DNA of 64,000 nucleotides, taken from Prochlorococcus sp. AG-402-K16 (lineage in GTDB: Bacteria; Cyanobacteriota; Cyanobacteriia; PCC-6307; Cyanobiaceae). The stretch spans positions 186,001-250,000 of the forward strand of contig QCIH01000001.1 in NCBI GenBank assembly GCA_003216795.1. The letters are read 5' to 3'. Of the stretch, positions 32,637 to 39,171 are shown piece by piece. The notes below the pieces were generated by a model. It did not search any database. It worked only from the letters and a program-made list of their open reading frames with translations, and was not told the origin of the DNA. Each line of letters opens with the position of its first letter. The first letter of the stretch is position 1. The position numbers and the translations under genes are program-made.

Positions 32637-33814
32637 GCTGCTAACTGTTTTGCAAACTTGTCGCTTATTCCATCTGGAATAAATCTTGCGTAATTTTGTT
32701 GATGCACTTCGGAAGTATGACCCATAACAAAACTAATATCTTTTATAGATAGTCCTAACTCTGTAGACCGTTCGTGGGCTACTTTTGCGAACCTATGTCT
32801 AAAGGCATAAGGCACGAGTTCTTCTTTTAGTTTTTCTGCTTGTTTTTTAAATTTAAGCCAAGTTTTATTACGTCTTAATCTTGTACCTAATGCTTCCCCG
32901 CCTTTTCCGTCTTGTCCTAAAGGTGGCAGTTCTTCTTCCAAAGATACACGTTCTAATAAATTCCAATCAATGCAACCCTGTCCGTCTTTTACATATAAAG
33001 GAGCTAATTTTCTAGGTTCTGTCTTTTGACCTTTAACACCGCCCATAGACTTTTCATACATATTCCATAGTTCGCCATCTTTAACGACTAGATGTCTTAG
33101 TTCCTCTGGTCTAAGTCCATAAACTGCTAGTAATTGATACGCAAATTGCCATTTTTTGTCCGTTTCTGACGCTATTAGCTCCAATATCTGCGAATCTGTC
33201 AGGGCGTAGCCTATTCTTTTCTTTTTTAATGTTTCTGTAATTCTTACAGGTGCATAGATATTAGATAATTTTCCCCTTAAAACTGCATAATCTAGGAATT
33301 TTTGTAATGCTCGTCTTGCTATCTGTCTCGATCTACTACCTTGTTCCCATTGCTTAAGTGCTTTAAGCATTAAATCTTCGCCATCAATAGGCTTTTTTTT
33401 ACTGGTTAATAGTTCCTTAGTTTTAGTTAATACAGGCTTGTAAGATTTTTCCCAAGTAGTCTTACTAACTGTTGGTAGAAACTCTCTAAAGTCTTTAATA
33501 GTTTCGTCTAGGTTTATATCTGATTTAGAGCTAGCAGTATTAACAACCTCGCAAGACTTAGCCAAAGAAAATTTGCCTGTATCTGAATAAAAGTTCTTAT
33601 ATATTTCTATGATTCTGCGGGCTGCATTAAATAGACCTTTTTTGTCCCATTCATATTCCAATATTCTTGATTGCTTTTTACCTTCGTGTAAAACTTCTAA
33701 CTTTACGCTTCCTCTACTTTCCGATATATACCAAGCAGCCCCAGAGTGCATTTCTGCCCGCATAGCCTGTCTAGCAGCTTTAACCCAATCGTTCTTATGT
33801 GTAGTAACTGGCAT
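32633..33814 (-). CDS. tyrosine recombinase (integrase) of T3
   Basis: I start at MPVTTHKNDW (33814); the ORF to 33868 would overlap the arm repeats. About 393 residues. Catalytic residues: AVYGLRPEELRHL (Arg I), PYAFRHRFAK (Tyr in place of the usual His, then Arg II), VMGHTSEVHQQNYARF (His and Tyr nucleophile). The long N-terminal part has an arm-binding-like beta segment (SGAAWYISESRGSVKLEVLHEGKK). It reads away from the tRNA fragment, as in T0. Confidence 0.92.
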   Translation of the reverse strand: MPVTTHKNDWVKAARQAMRAEMHSGAAWYISESRGSVKLEVLHEGKKQSRILEYEWDKKGLFNAARRIIEIYKNFYSDTGKFSLAKSCEVVNTASSKSDINLDETIKDFREFLPTVSKTTWEKSYKPVLTKTKELLTSKKKPIDGEDLMLKALKQWEQGSRSRQIARRALQKFLDYAVLRGKLSNIYAPVRITETLKKKRIGYALTDSQILELIASETDKKWQFAYQLLAVYGLRPEELRHLVVKDGELWNMYEKSMGGVKGQKTEPRKLAPLYVKDGQGCIDWNLLERVSLEEELPPLGQDGKGGEALGTRLRRNKTWLKFKKQAEKLKEELVPYAFRHRFAKVAHERSTELGLSIKDISFVMGHTSEVHQQNYARFIPDGISDKFAKQLAA

Positions 33815-33861
33815 GAGCACTAGGTCATTTAATATATCTATTGTGGGAAAAACGTGGGAAA
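33815..33861 (+). repeat. T3 right end: half-site plus arm repeat pair
   Basis: GAGCACTAGGTC (33815-33826, exact tRNA-Pro match) touches the recombinase start codon. GTGGGAAA follows at 33843-33850 and 33854-33861. The half-site-to-core distance is 146 bases, slightly shorter than the 162-164 of T1, T2 and T4. Confidence 0.75.
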
Positions 33862-33964
33862 AAGTCAACCTCTAGTGAACATTTACGAACAATACAAAAC
33901 AGTAGAATATTGCTACTACTGTTGTTATGACTAAAAAGTCTAAATATAGCTTAATTTGACCAGT

Positions 33965-34009
33965 TGCTTTGGGAGCACTAGGTCGCAGGTTCGAATCCTG
34001 TCGCCCCGA
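33965..34009 (+). pseudogene. 3' half of tRNA-Pro (T3/T4 junction)
   Basis: TGCTTTGGGAGCAC...CGCCCCGA; identical to the intact tRNA except that the first core base is T (33964) instead of G. Confidence 0.95.
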
Positions 34010-34027
34010 CTCTTAAAAACCAAGTCA

Positions 34028-34058
34028 TACTAGAGAGTTACCCAAACTCTCTTTTTTT
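34028..34058 (+). terminator. tRNA-type terminator at the T4 left end
   Basis: AGAGAGTT-ACCCAA-ACTCTCTTTTTTT, a relative of the tRNA-Pro terminator at 21013. Confidence 0.8.
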
Positions 34059-34082
34059 ATGTTTATGTCTCAAAGTGAGAAA

Positions 34083-34102
34083 GGGGAGCTGTAGGGGGAG
34101 CT
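34083..34102 (+). repeat. T4 left arm repeat pair
   Basis: GGGGAGCT at 34083-34090 and 34095-34102, 12-bp period. Confidence 0.75.
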
Positions 34103-34131
34103 CACAGGATGTACTTTGATGTAAATTGTGC

Positions 34132-34380
34132 CTAGAAATAGCTCCTGAAGATACTTGTTTTCTTCCACCCTTCATCCAGTAGTTGTTTGTATTCCTTACG
34201 AGCTGCTTCGATAGTTTCAACTCTGCTTCCTTTCATAACTGGTTTACTACTTCTCTTATAAACACACCCATAGGAAATCATCATTGCATCAATACTAGGA
34301 CTAGGGTTTGATACATCTTCAAATGGTTCAAATACTTTTATTCTTGATCTGTCTTTATTTATAAGAGTAAATTTTTCCAT
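34132..34380 (-). CDS. DUF1651-like small protein
   Basis: 82 residues. C-terminal signature ETIEAARKEYKQLLDEGWKKT, the A-R...Y..L...GW pattern of the cyanobacterial DUF1651 family. The same ending is in the T5 gene at 38820 (EEARKEYQQLITAGW). Function unknown; such genes are common in picocyanobacterial islands. Confidence 0.7.
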   Translation of the reverse strand: MEKFTLINKDRSRIKVFEPFEDVSNPSPSIDAMMISYGCVYKRSSKPVMKGSRVETIEAARKEYKQLLDEGWKKTSIFRSYF

Positions 34381-34382
34381 TA

Positions 34383-34496
34383 CTACTTATATGTATTGAG
34401 TAATGCTATGTAAATTCCCAACAATATGAATATTGACATGCCTACACCGATAGCTTCATTTGGTTGATTATTCCAAAGCTCCTGAAAATATCCCAT
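34383..34496 (-). CDS. single-span membrane peptide, 37 aa
   Basis: MGYFQELWNNQPNEAIGVGMSIFILLGIYIALLNTYK: one hydrophobic helix after a short polar head. It is immediately upstream of the DUF1651-like gene on the same strand. Unrecognised. Confidence 0.55.
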   Translation of the reverse strand: MGYFQELWNNQPNEAIGVGMSIFILLGIYIALLNTYK

Positions 34497-34539
34497 AAAA
34501 AAATTCACTCTCTAGTAAAGAATACTAAAGGAAATAATT

Positions 34540-34668
34540 ATGGAACGAATAGAAAAGTATTACGAAGAAATTGGAAAAATAATAAAAGATTTAACTTTCT
34601 CTTATGTGGACAAACAAGGTGAGCTTTGGGATGATAGAAAAAAGAATGGGAGAAAATTTGATTACTAA
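34540..34668 (+). CDS. possible small protein, 42 aa
   Basis: MERIEKYYEEIGKIIKDLTFSYVDKQGELWDDRKKNGRKFDY. It has an AAAGGAA ribosome site at 34526-34532. It overlaps the next ORF in another frame, so one of the two may be spurious, or a frameshift may have split one gene. Confidence 0.4.
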   Translation: MERIEKYYEEIGKIIKDLTFSYVDKQGELWDDRKKNGRKFDY

Positions 34669-34840
34669 AGTGGATGATACTTCTTGGCAGAAAGAGTTCT
34701 TGGAGATGAAGTTACATTCAACCTCAGATGTAAGACTTCTAATGCAAGGTGCAAAAGGATTCAGAGAGGCTTGGCACTTAGGTACTTTGCATGAAGAATA
34801 CAAAATCATGAAACGTAGAGAGCACCAACAACAGCAGTAA
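34604..34840 (+). CDS. hypothetical protein, 78 aa
   Basis: MWTNKVSFGMIEKRMGENLITKVDDTSWQKEFLEMKLHSTSDVRLLMQGAKGFREAWHLGTLHEEYKIMKRREHQQQQ. Alternative start at 34631. Helical, charged, Gln-rich end. Unrecognised. Confidence 0.5.
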   Translation: MWTNKVSFGMIEKRMGENLITKVDDTSWQKEFLEMKLHSTSDVRLLMQGAKGFREAWHLGTLHEEYKIMKRREHQQQQ

Positions 34841-34916
34841 CTAAATAACGAATACCAAAATACAAAAAGCCAAATTAAGTATCAAACTTAAGGTTTTAGA
34901 AGTAAATTTCATAAAC

Positions 34917-34947
34917 AAAAAAAGGGCGGCAGATTCGCCCTAAATAA
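34917..34947 (+). terminator. hairpin GGGCG/CGCCC
   Basis: AAAAAAAGGGCGGCAGATTCGCCCTAAAT: a GC stem in an A/T context that could end transcription from either side. 34948-35220 has two related AT(C)CCCCATCA(C/T)CCAG(G)CTC stretches (34962 and 35071), the second followed by a run of T; a small RNA cannot be excluded but I see no certain one. Confidence 0.5.
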
Positions 34948-35220
34948 AAAAGCTTGATAATCCCCATCACCCAGCTCTTTTAAAAATCCTAGCACTATAT
35001 ATGGTGTTTGTAAGTATTAAAAATTACCTATCAATGGGGTTGTTTGTTCCTTTTTAATTTGTCATGATAGAGATCCCCATCATCCAGGCTCGCAAGGGTC
35101 TTTTTTTTTGCCTGTAAAAACGATTCAAAAAGCAACATATACATATAACAGTCTCTCTAGATACACAAAAAATCTATCACAAAGTATTAGGATAATTTTA
35201 CTAAAGGTAAGGTATTCAAT

Positions 35221-35475
35221 ATGTCTCTAAAGAATCAAACTAATGATATTTATCCATGGGATTATCAAATAGGAGATGATAATTTCCAATTAGAACCTTG
35301 GATTCTAGAGAAAGGGAAAGAATTTGTGTCTATTGAGAAAAATATAGATAACAAAGGTTTTTTTTACTTACAAAAGAATAATGAGAAACGTCTTTCTCTT
35401 AACTCTTTACAAATAAAATCAACTTATAATCAATTGATGAATTTTGGTTATAAGTTACGAATAAGCAATCTCTAA
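35221..35475 (+). CDS. hypothetical protein, 84 aa
   Basis: MSLKNQTNDIYPWDYQIGDDNFQLEPWILEKGKEFVSIEKNIDNKGFFYLQKNN..., ending TYNQLMNFGYKLRI, a distant echo of the DUF1651 tail. Preceded by a purine-rich ribosome site (AAAGGTAAGG). Unrecognised. Confidence 0.6.
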   Translation: MSLKNQTNDIYPWDYQIGDDNFQLEPWILEKGKEFVSIEKNIDNKGFFYLQKNNEKRLSLNSLQIKSTYNQLMNFGYKLRISNL

Positions 35476-35525
35476 TTTTCTTTTGATTTATAGTAATAAT
35501 CTTCAGAATCGCGAAGTAATAATAA

Positions 35526-35813
35526 CTAATTATTTCTATTAAATTTATTGTATTTTTTATTGTTGGGTCTGTCTCTTTTCTCAGCTTCGTTGACCCTTAT
35601 CTCTCTTCCCATCCATTCAACATCTTGAAGATCATCAATAGCTTTTTTTTCCGAATTATAATCATTTAAATCTACGAAAGCGAAACCTCTTTTTCTTCCT
35701 GTTTCTCTATCTAAAGGTAAATAACATTTTTTAACTACTCCATAATTACTAAAAAGTTGTTCAAGATCTGCAACCTCAGTTTCCCAAGATAAATTTCCAA
35801 TAAAAATAGTCAT
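35526..35813 (-). CDS. RRM-type RNA-binding protein
   Basis: 95 residues, one RRM: RNP2 IFIGNLSW at the N-terminus and RNP1 RKRGFAFVDL at about 45-54, then a short basic/Asn-rich tail. Typical of cyanobacterial Rbp proteins linked to cold or stress and to mRNA localisation. Complete. Confidence 0.93.
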   Translation of the reverse strand: MTIFIGNLSWETEVADLEQLFSNYGVVKKCYLPLDRETGRKRGFAFVDLNDYNSEKKAIDDLQDVEWMGREIRVNEAEKRDRPNNKKYNKFNRNN

Positions 35814-35942
35814 TTCATTAATTCTTTATGAAGGTCAAATAGATGCTTAGGACTAGTGAAGTTATCTCCAATCAAATGCTTCCATTGTTCTTACTCTAAC
35901 TCTTTATTCGCTATGCAACGAGTAGAAAAACTTACATATATA

Positions 35943-36284
35943 TTACAAACCCATTGCTCTTCTCAGCTTTGCAGCCTCATCTAAACCTTCCATAATTGTA
36001 AATGTAGAATTTTCAGTAGCTTCTTTTCTTAGCTTTGAAAGTTCTCTATATTCTTCAGATTCATAAGCTTCGACCGCATCTTTCATGGAAGGGAATTCAC
36101 AAATAACGGCTAAATCAGCATCTTCTGTCCTCTCTTTTCCTTGAGGCTCTGTATCTTTTGCAAAGACTTGGCCTCCAACCTCTTTCAGCCATGGTTCAAC
36201 TTTATTTACATATTTATCAAATAAATCTTGATTAATTATTTTTGCAGTCGATATCCAATAACCTTTAGCTCCTCTTTTATTCAT
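35943..36284 (-). CDS. DUF1330-like protein
   Basis: 113 residues: KGYWISTAKIINQDLFDKYVNKVEPWLKEVGGQVFAKD...LAVICEFPSMKDAVEAYESEEYRELSKLRKEATENSTFTIMEGLD. This is the ferredoxin-like DUF1330 pattern (Y-W-I-x-x, F-P-S-x-x-x-A...Y-x-S-x-E-Y). No known activity. Confidence 0.85.
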   Translation of the reverse strand: MNKRGAKGYWISTAKIINQDLFDKYVNKVEPWLKEVGGQVFAKDTEPQGKERTEDADLAVICEFPSMKDAVEAYESEEYRELSKLRKEATENSTFTIMEGLDEAAKLRRAMGL

Positions 36285-36310
36285 TTATTTATCTATGTAT
36301 TTCAAATAGA

Positions 36311-36445
36311 CTACATCATTTCGTGTTGATCAAATTTATTTTTTAACTTTGCTGCTTTATGGATTAATCCAACTGCTTCTTTTCTTCCTGTCGCTTGTTG
36401 CGCCTGGCGCATTAATTCAGCATATTTTTTGTTTAGTTTTTTCAT
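36311..36445 (-). CDS. small helical protein, 44 aa
   Basis: MKKLNKKYAELMRQAQQATGRKEAVGLIHKAAKLKNKFDQHEMM. Fully helical, basic, complete with ATG and stop. It was too short for the track. Unrecognised. Confidence 0.65.
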   Translation of the reverse strand: MKKLNKKYAELMRQAQQATGRKEAVGLIHKAAKLKNKFDQHEMM

Positions 36446-36672
36446 TTGTTTGTTTGTTTAGTGTCAAAAACGCAGGCTTAATAAGTGATTGTCATTTTTT
36501 GAATTAGCTCTATTGAATAGATCAACACAACTTGTTTATCAGAAAGTATTTGACTCTTGCAGGTGGGATTCTTTTTCAAAAATTCTTTAGCTGGTCAATA
36601 TTGCTTAGTCTTATCTCTACCTGAGATTAATTAACAATAACACAAGAACAAAAATAGCTATTTGAAAGATGC

Positions 36673-36966
36673 TTAACTCTCTAAATACCTGCAAATAAAT
36701 TCAAAGTTTTCGTAGTCCATAGTTATTGTCTTAAACCTATCTGTTTCTATTTTTCTATTCCCAAAATTCTGCAATTCAACTTTAATAGATGGATGTTTTA
36801 TTGAGTACGATGGAGTAAAGCCAATACGCTTTGCACGTTTATGCAAATCCTTTTTAAGTCGGGGATCACAGCCACAGAACAAGATAGTTGGCCTAGAAGA
36901 ATTACCTATGGAAGCATCAGTAATTCTTTGTTCTAAATCGGATGCAATATTTTCGAGAACTTTCAT
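36673..36966 (-). CDS. hypothetical protein, 97 aa
   Basis: MKVLENIASDLEQRITDASIGNSSRPTILFCGCDPRLKKDLHKRAKRIGFTPSYSIKHPSIKVELQNF... An alpha/beta protein with FCGCD and a basic helix. Probably second gene of a transcript starting at 37126. Unrecognised. Confidence 0.6.
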   Translation of the reverse strand: MKVLENIASDLEQRITDASIGNSSRPTILFCGCDPRLKKDLHKRAKRIGFTPSYSIKHPSIKVELQNFGNRKIETDRFKTITMDYENFEFICRYLES

Positions 36967-36994
36967 TTAAATTTTTTTACTTCGAGAGACATAA

Positions 36995-37126
36995 TTAATA
37001 ACCAATATTATTTCTAGGGTTAGTTATGTAAATTATTAAATTTAGAACGTAATTAGCAGGCAAGTTTAATGGTTTCAAAAGTAGCAAAGCAATTCCTTGA
37101 GTTAAGTTAAATCCTTTTTCTTCCAT
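36995..37126 (-). CDS. small membrane-associated peptide, 43 aa
   Basis: MEEKGFNLTQGIALLLLKPLNLPANYVLNLIIYITNPRNNIGY. Moderately hydrophobic. It is preceded at 37161-37176 by TAGATTGTCAATTAAT, the diverged third copy of the TTGACA element seen before T1 and GST. Confidence 0.5.
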   Translation of the reverse strand: MEEKGFNLTQGIALLLLKPLNLPANYVLNLIIYITNPRNNIGY

Positions 37127-37261
37127 AAATAAAAGAAGGGGTTCATTTATACATTGTAAATAGATTGTCAATTAATAAATTGGTCAAACGGTCTTGAATC
37201 AACAACTTAGTAACTTAATTAAATTATTAAAAACTAGTATTTATTTAGTAACTTATCGGAT

Positions 37262-37402
37262 ATGAAAATAATTTTAAAAAGTGAAACTTCACTAGGTCTA
37301 GAATCCTACGAAGAACTAGGTTTTAATTCCGAAGAGGAACTTGAATTAGAAATTTCTAAACTTACTAAATTTAGACCTGAATTTGATACTAATTTGGAAT
37401 AA
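37262..37402 (+). CDS. small acidic protein, 46 aa
   Basis: MKIILKSETSLGLESYEELGFNSEEELELEISKLTKFRPEFDTNLE. Complete short ORF; acidic. Unrecognised. Confidence 0.5.
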   Translation: MKIILKSETSLGLESYEELGFNSEEELELEISKLTKFRPEFDTNLE

Positions 37403-37562
37403 GTTGATAGCGGTTCAAAAAGTAAAGGTTTAATTTAATATTATCTATTTTTTTATTATTGGTTTTAATTTGATTCTCCCAAGTTAATTGCTCAACAACC
37501 ATTAAAAAAGTCAGCCTGTATCCCTACTAGCTGACTTTCATGACGATGTAAGTTTTGAAAAA

Positions 37563-37670
37563 CTATACGAATGTATTTGATGTTGTGATGCTTAAAACAA
37601 CTGCAACAAAGAATATGTAAGGAACCACCTTGAGGGGTACATATCCTTGTTTTTTAGATATAAAATCCAT
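37563..37670 (-). CDS. single-span membrane peptide after Hli, 35 aa
   Basis: MDFISKKQGYVPLKVVPYIFFVAVVLSITTSNTFV. It starts directly at the hli stop with no gap, so it is translated from the same message. One transmembrane helix. Possibly a partner of the Hli protein in the thylakoid membrane; that is inference. Confidence 0.6.
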   Translation of the reverse strand: MDFISKKQGYVPLKVVPYIFFVAVVLSITTSNTFV

Positions 37671-37805
37671 TTATACAAATCCCGGAATAATTTGTCCAGT
37701 TGTTAGGTATGCGCCAATAAGAGCAATAAAGCCAATCATCGCGAATCTACCATTGAGCTTCTCAGCTACAATTTTTTCCTTCTCAACTGTTTTTGTTTCG
37801 TTCAT
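37671..37805 (-). CDS. hli: high-light-inducible protein (Hli)
   Basis: 44 residues: MNETKTVEKEKIVAEKLNGRFAMIGFIALIGAYLTTGQIIPGFV. The single chlorophyll-binding helix ELNGRxAMIGF is intact. Hli proteins bind chlorophyll and carotenoid and protect photosystem assembly under stress. Island-borne copies of this short type are widespread in Prochlorococcus and its phages. Too short for the ORF track. Confidence 0.93.
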   Translation of the reverse strand: MNETKTVEKEKIVAEKLNGRFAMIGFIALIGAYLTTGQIIPGFV

Positions 37806-38020
37806 TTGTTTGGTTGGTTGTTTAGCTAAGATGCTTCCTAATGCAATCTTTAAACAAATCTAATAATAGAAAAATATAAATGTGAGTATAATTACTTACT
37901 CTCATACCCTCCATAAGCTGTACTTATTAGGCTTTTTTAGATTTTCTCAATTTTAAAGGAACAATTATTCAATAAAAGTTAAAAAGAGAATTAATAGCTA
38001 TTAATAAATAAAGGATATTA

Positions 38021-38170
38021 ATGAAACAAAAAATCAATATAAATTTTTTAGAAAAATACATATCTCATTTTGTAAATGATATTGAATATAAAAGGATTAC
38101 AAAAAAATTAGAGGAATATGATTTAATGGCTGACGTTGATGATCAAAGATTTCATCACTTTTGCTCTTAA
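38021..38170 (+). CDS. small hypothetical protein, 49 aa
   Basis: MKQKININFLEKYISHFVNDIEYKRITKKLEEYDLMADVDDQRFHHFCS, with an AAAGGA ribosome site 9 bases before ATG. Complete; unrecognised. Confidence 0.55.
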   Translation: MKQKININFLEKYISHFVNDIEYKRITKKLEEYDLMADVDDQRFHHFCS

Positions 38171-38226
38171 ATTTAAGTGTATGGTCCAGAGTTAAAAACA
38201 TTATTTCTGCGACCTAGTTAACATGA

Positions 38227-38264
38227 GGCACTAGGTCGCTCAGGGGGGAGCTAAAGGGGGAGCT
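38227..38264 (+). repeat. T4 right end: half-site plus arm repeat pair
   Basis: GGCACTAGGTCGC (38227-38239), then GGGGAGCT at 38245-38252 and 38257-38264. The half-site lies 163 bases before the core at 38392. Confidence 0.75.
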
Positions 38265-38391
38265 GAGGCTACATATTTTGTATATAGAACTATATACTTT
38301 GTACAATATTGAGACTCAAACTCGTTCCGCTCTCTTGGTTATAACCTAGTCATAGCTTAGTTTTGATTTATAATCTCAAATAAAAGATCGA

Positions 38392-38437
38392 GTGCTTTGG
38401 GAGCACTAGGTCGCAGGTTCGAATCCTGTCGCCCCGA
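38392..38437 (+). pseudogene. 3' half of tRNA-Pro (T4/T5 junction)
   Basis: GTGCTTTGGGAGCAC...CGCCCCGA. The last (rightmost) tRNA fragment I can find in the window. Confidence 0.95.
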
Positions 38438-38453
38438 CTCTTAAAAACCAATT

Positions 38454-38482
38454 CATACTAGAGAGTTTCCTAGACTCTCTTT
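38454..38482 (+). terminator. tRNA-type terminator at the T5 left end
   Basis: GAGAGTT-TCCTAG-ACTCTCTTTTTT, related to those at 21013 and 34028. Confidence 0.75.
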
Positions 38483-38510
38483 TTTATTGTTTACATTCTT
38501 AAATGAGAAA

Positions 38511-38532
38511 GAGGCTCTAGGGGAGGCTCTAG
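38511..38532 (+). repeat. T5 left arm repeat pair
   Basis: GAGGCTCTAG at 38511-38520 and 38523-38532, 12-bp period. No matching right-end pair with a tRNA fragment was found; a diverged copy of this left-end sequence lies at 39757. Confidence 0.6.
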
Positions 38533-38556
38533 AATCTTCGAAGATCCAAAAAAGGC

Positions 38557-38820
38557 TTACCATTTAGGTTCAGTCACTTGCCATCCTGCTGTGATTAATT
38601 GTTGATACTCTTTCCTGGCTTCTTCTATTTTTATCTCTTTTCTTGTTTTCATAAGTGGTGGAGATTCGCCATTAGAACCAACAACAATTCCAGAATCTAC
38701 AAACATATACTCAAAAAACTTATCTGTATTATTTTTATTCTTGATAAATCTTCTTACCTCAGTCAAGTTAGGGCATATTAACCATGCTTCCTCAGTTACT
38801 TGCTTAGAATATTTATCCAT
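38557..38820 (-). CDS. DUF1651-like small protein
   Basis: 87 residues: EEAWLICPNLTEVRRFIKNKNN...MKTRKEIKIEEARKEYQQLITAGWQVTEPKW. Shares the AR-x-x-Y/W-x-x-L...GW tail with the T4 gene at 34380. Function unknown. Confidence 0.7.
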   Translation of the reverse strand: MDKYSKQVTEEAWLICPNLTEVRRFIKNKNNTDKFFEYMFVDSGIVVGSNGESPPLMKTRKEIKIEEARKEYQQLITAGWQVTEPKW

Positions 38821-38831
38821 ACAGTTCTCTT

Positions 38832-39080
38832 TTACTTAGTTAGGATTTGATCAAGATATTTTGCATATAAAACATTATTCATTTGTTGACTCATTGGAAG
38901 ATAAGTCAAATACATTAGTATTTCTTTCTCATCGTTTTTAGTGATCATATATTGAGAATTTTGTTTCCTAATCCATAATTTACATTCAGAAAATGAGGGA
39001 TAATTTGGTTCTTTATCAATAATCCAATCCGCTAGTCCGTTAAATAATTTTTCTTTAACTTCCTTGTTCAAATCAAACAC
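38832..39080 (-). CDS. hypothetical protein, 82 aa
   Basis: MFDLNKEVKEKLFNGLADWIIDKEPNYPSFSECKLWIRKQNSQYMITKNDEKEILMYLTYLPMSQQMNNVLYAKYLDQILTK. Eleven bases upstream of the DUF1651-like gene, likely co-transcribed. Unrecognised. Confidence 0.6.
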   Translation of the reverse strand: MFDLNKEVKEKLFNGLADWIIDKEPNYPSFSECKLWIRKQNSQYMITKNDEKEILMYLTYLPMSQQMNNVLYAKYLDQILTK

Positions 39081-39171
39081 AAAATAAATATAGTTCCAAT
39101 ACTAAAATTTTTGTTCCAAACCTGCGAGTTAATCTTTAACTAAAAGGTTTAAAGCTCCTAAGGTTGTTGTA

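Larger units (their letters stand above)
26042..33978. mobile_element. element T3, about 7.9 kb satellite-like element with capsid gene and recombinase
   Basis: Core at 26042 and 33964. GTGGGAAA pairs (11-bp period) at 26118/26129 and 33843/33854. Order: HTH, small MTNKK protein, zinc-ribbon protein, RecA-like ATPase, small ORF, prohead protease-capsid fusion, conserved cis-element, HTH, then mini-ligase and recombinase on the opposite strand. Visibly less AT-biased than its neighbours (more G/C in third positions, e.g. many GAC and CGA/CGT codons), suggesting recent arrival. Confidence 0.85.
33964..38406. mobile_element. element T4, about 4.4 kb, many small stress-type genes, no recombinase
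   Basis: Core at 33964-33978 and 38392-38406. GGGGAGCT pairs with 12-bp period near both ends (34083/34095 and 38245/38257). Left end has the tRNA-type terminator. Cargo: DUF1651-like, RRM, DUF1330-like, Hli and several tiny proteins. Confidence 0.75.

Noticed and set aside
34038-34220. 60-aa minus-strand ORF
   Set aside because: Overlaps the tRNA-type terminator, the arm repeats and the DUF1651-like gene in another frame.
34948-35220. Possible small RNA with the ATCCCCATCA.CCAG motif and T run
   Set aside because: I could not build a convincing terminator stem or match it to a known picocyanobacterial RNA, so it is only mentioned in the terminator entry.
37630-37863. 77-aa plus-strand ORF
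   Set aside because: Antisense of the Hli gene and its partner peptide, which have clear family sequence and ribosome sites.
21066-38532. Arm repeats considered as a CRISPR array
   Set aside because: Only two units per site, no spacers of constant length, and no cas genes.
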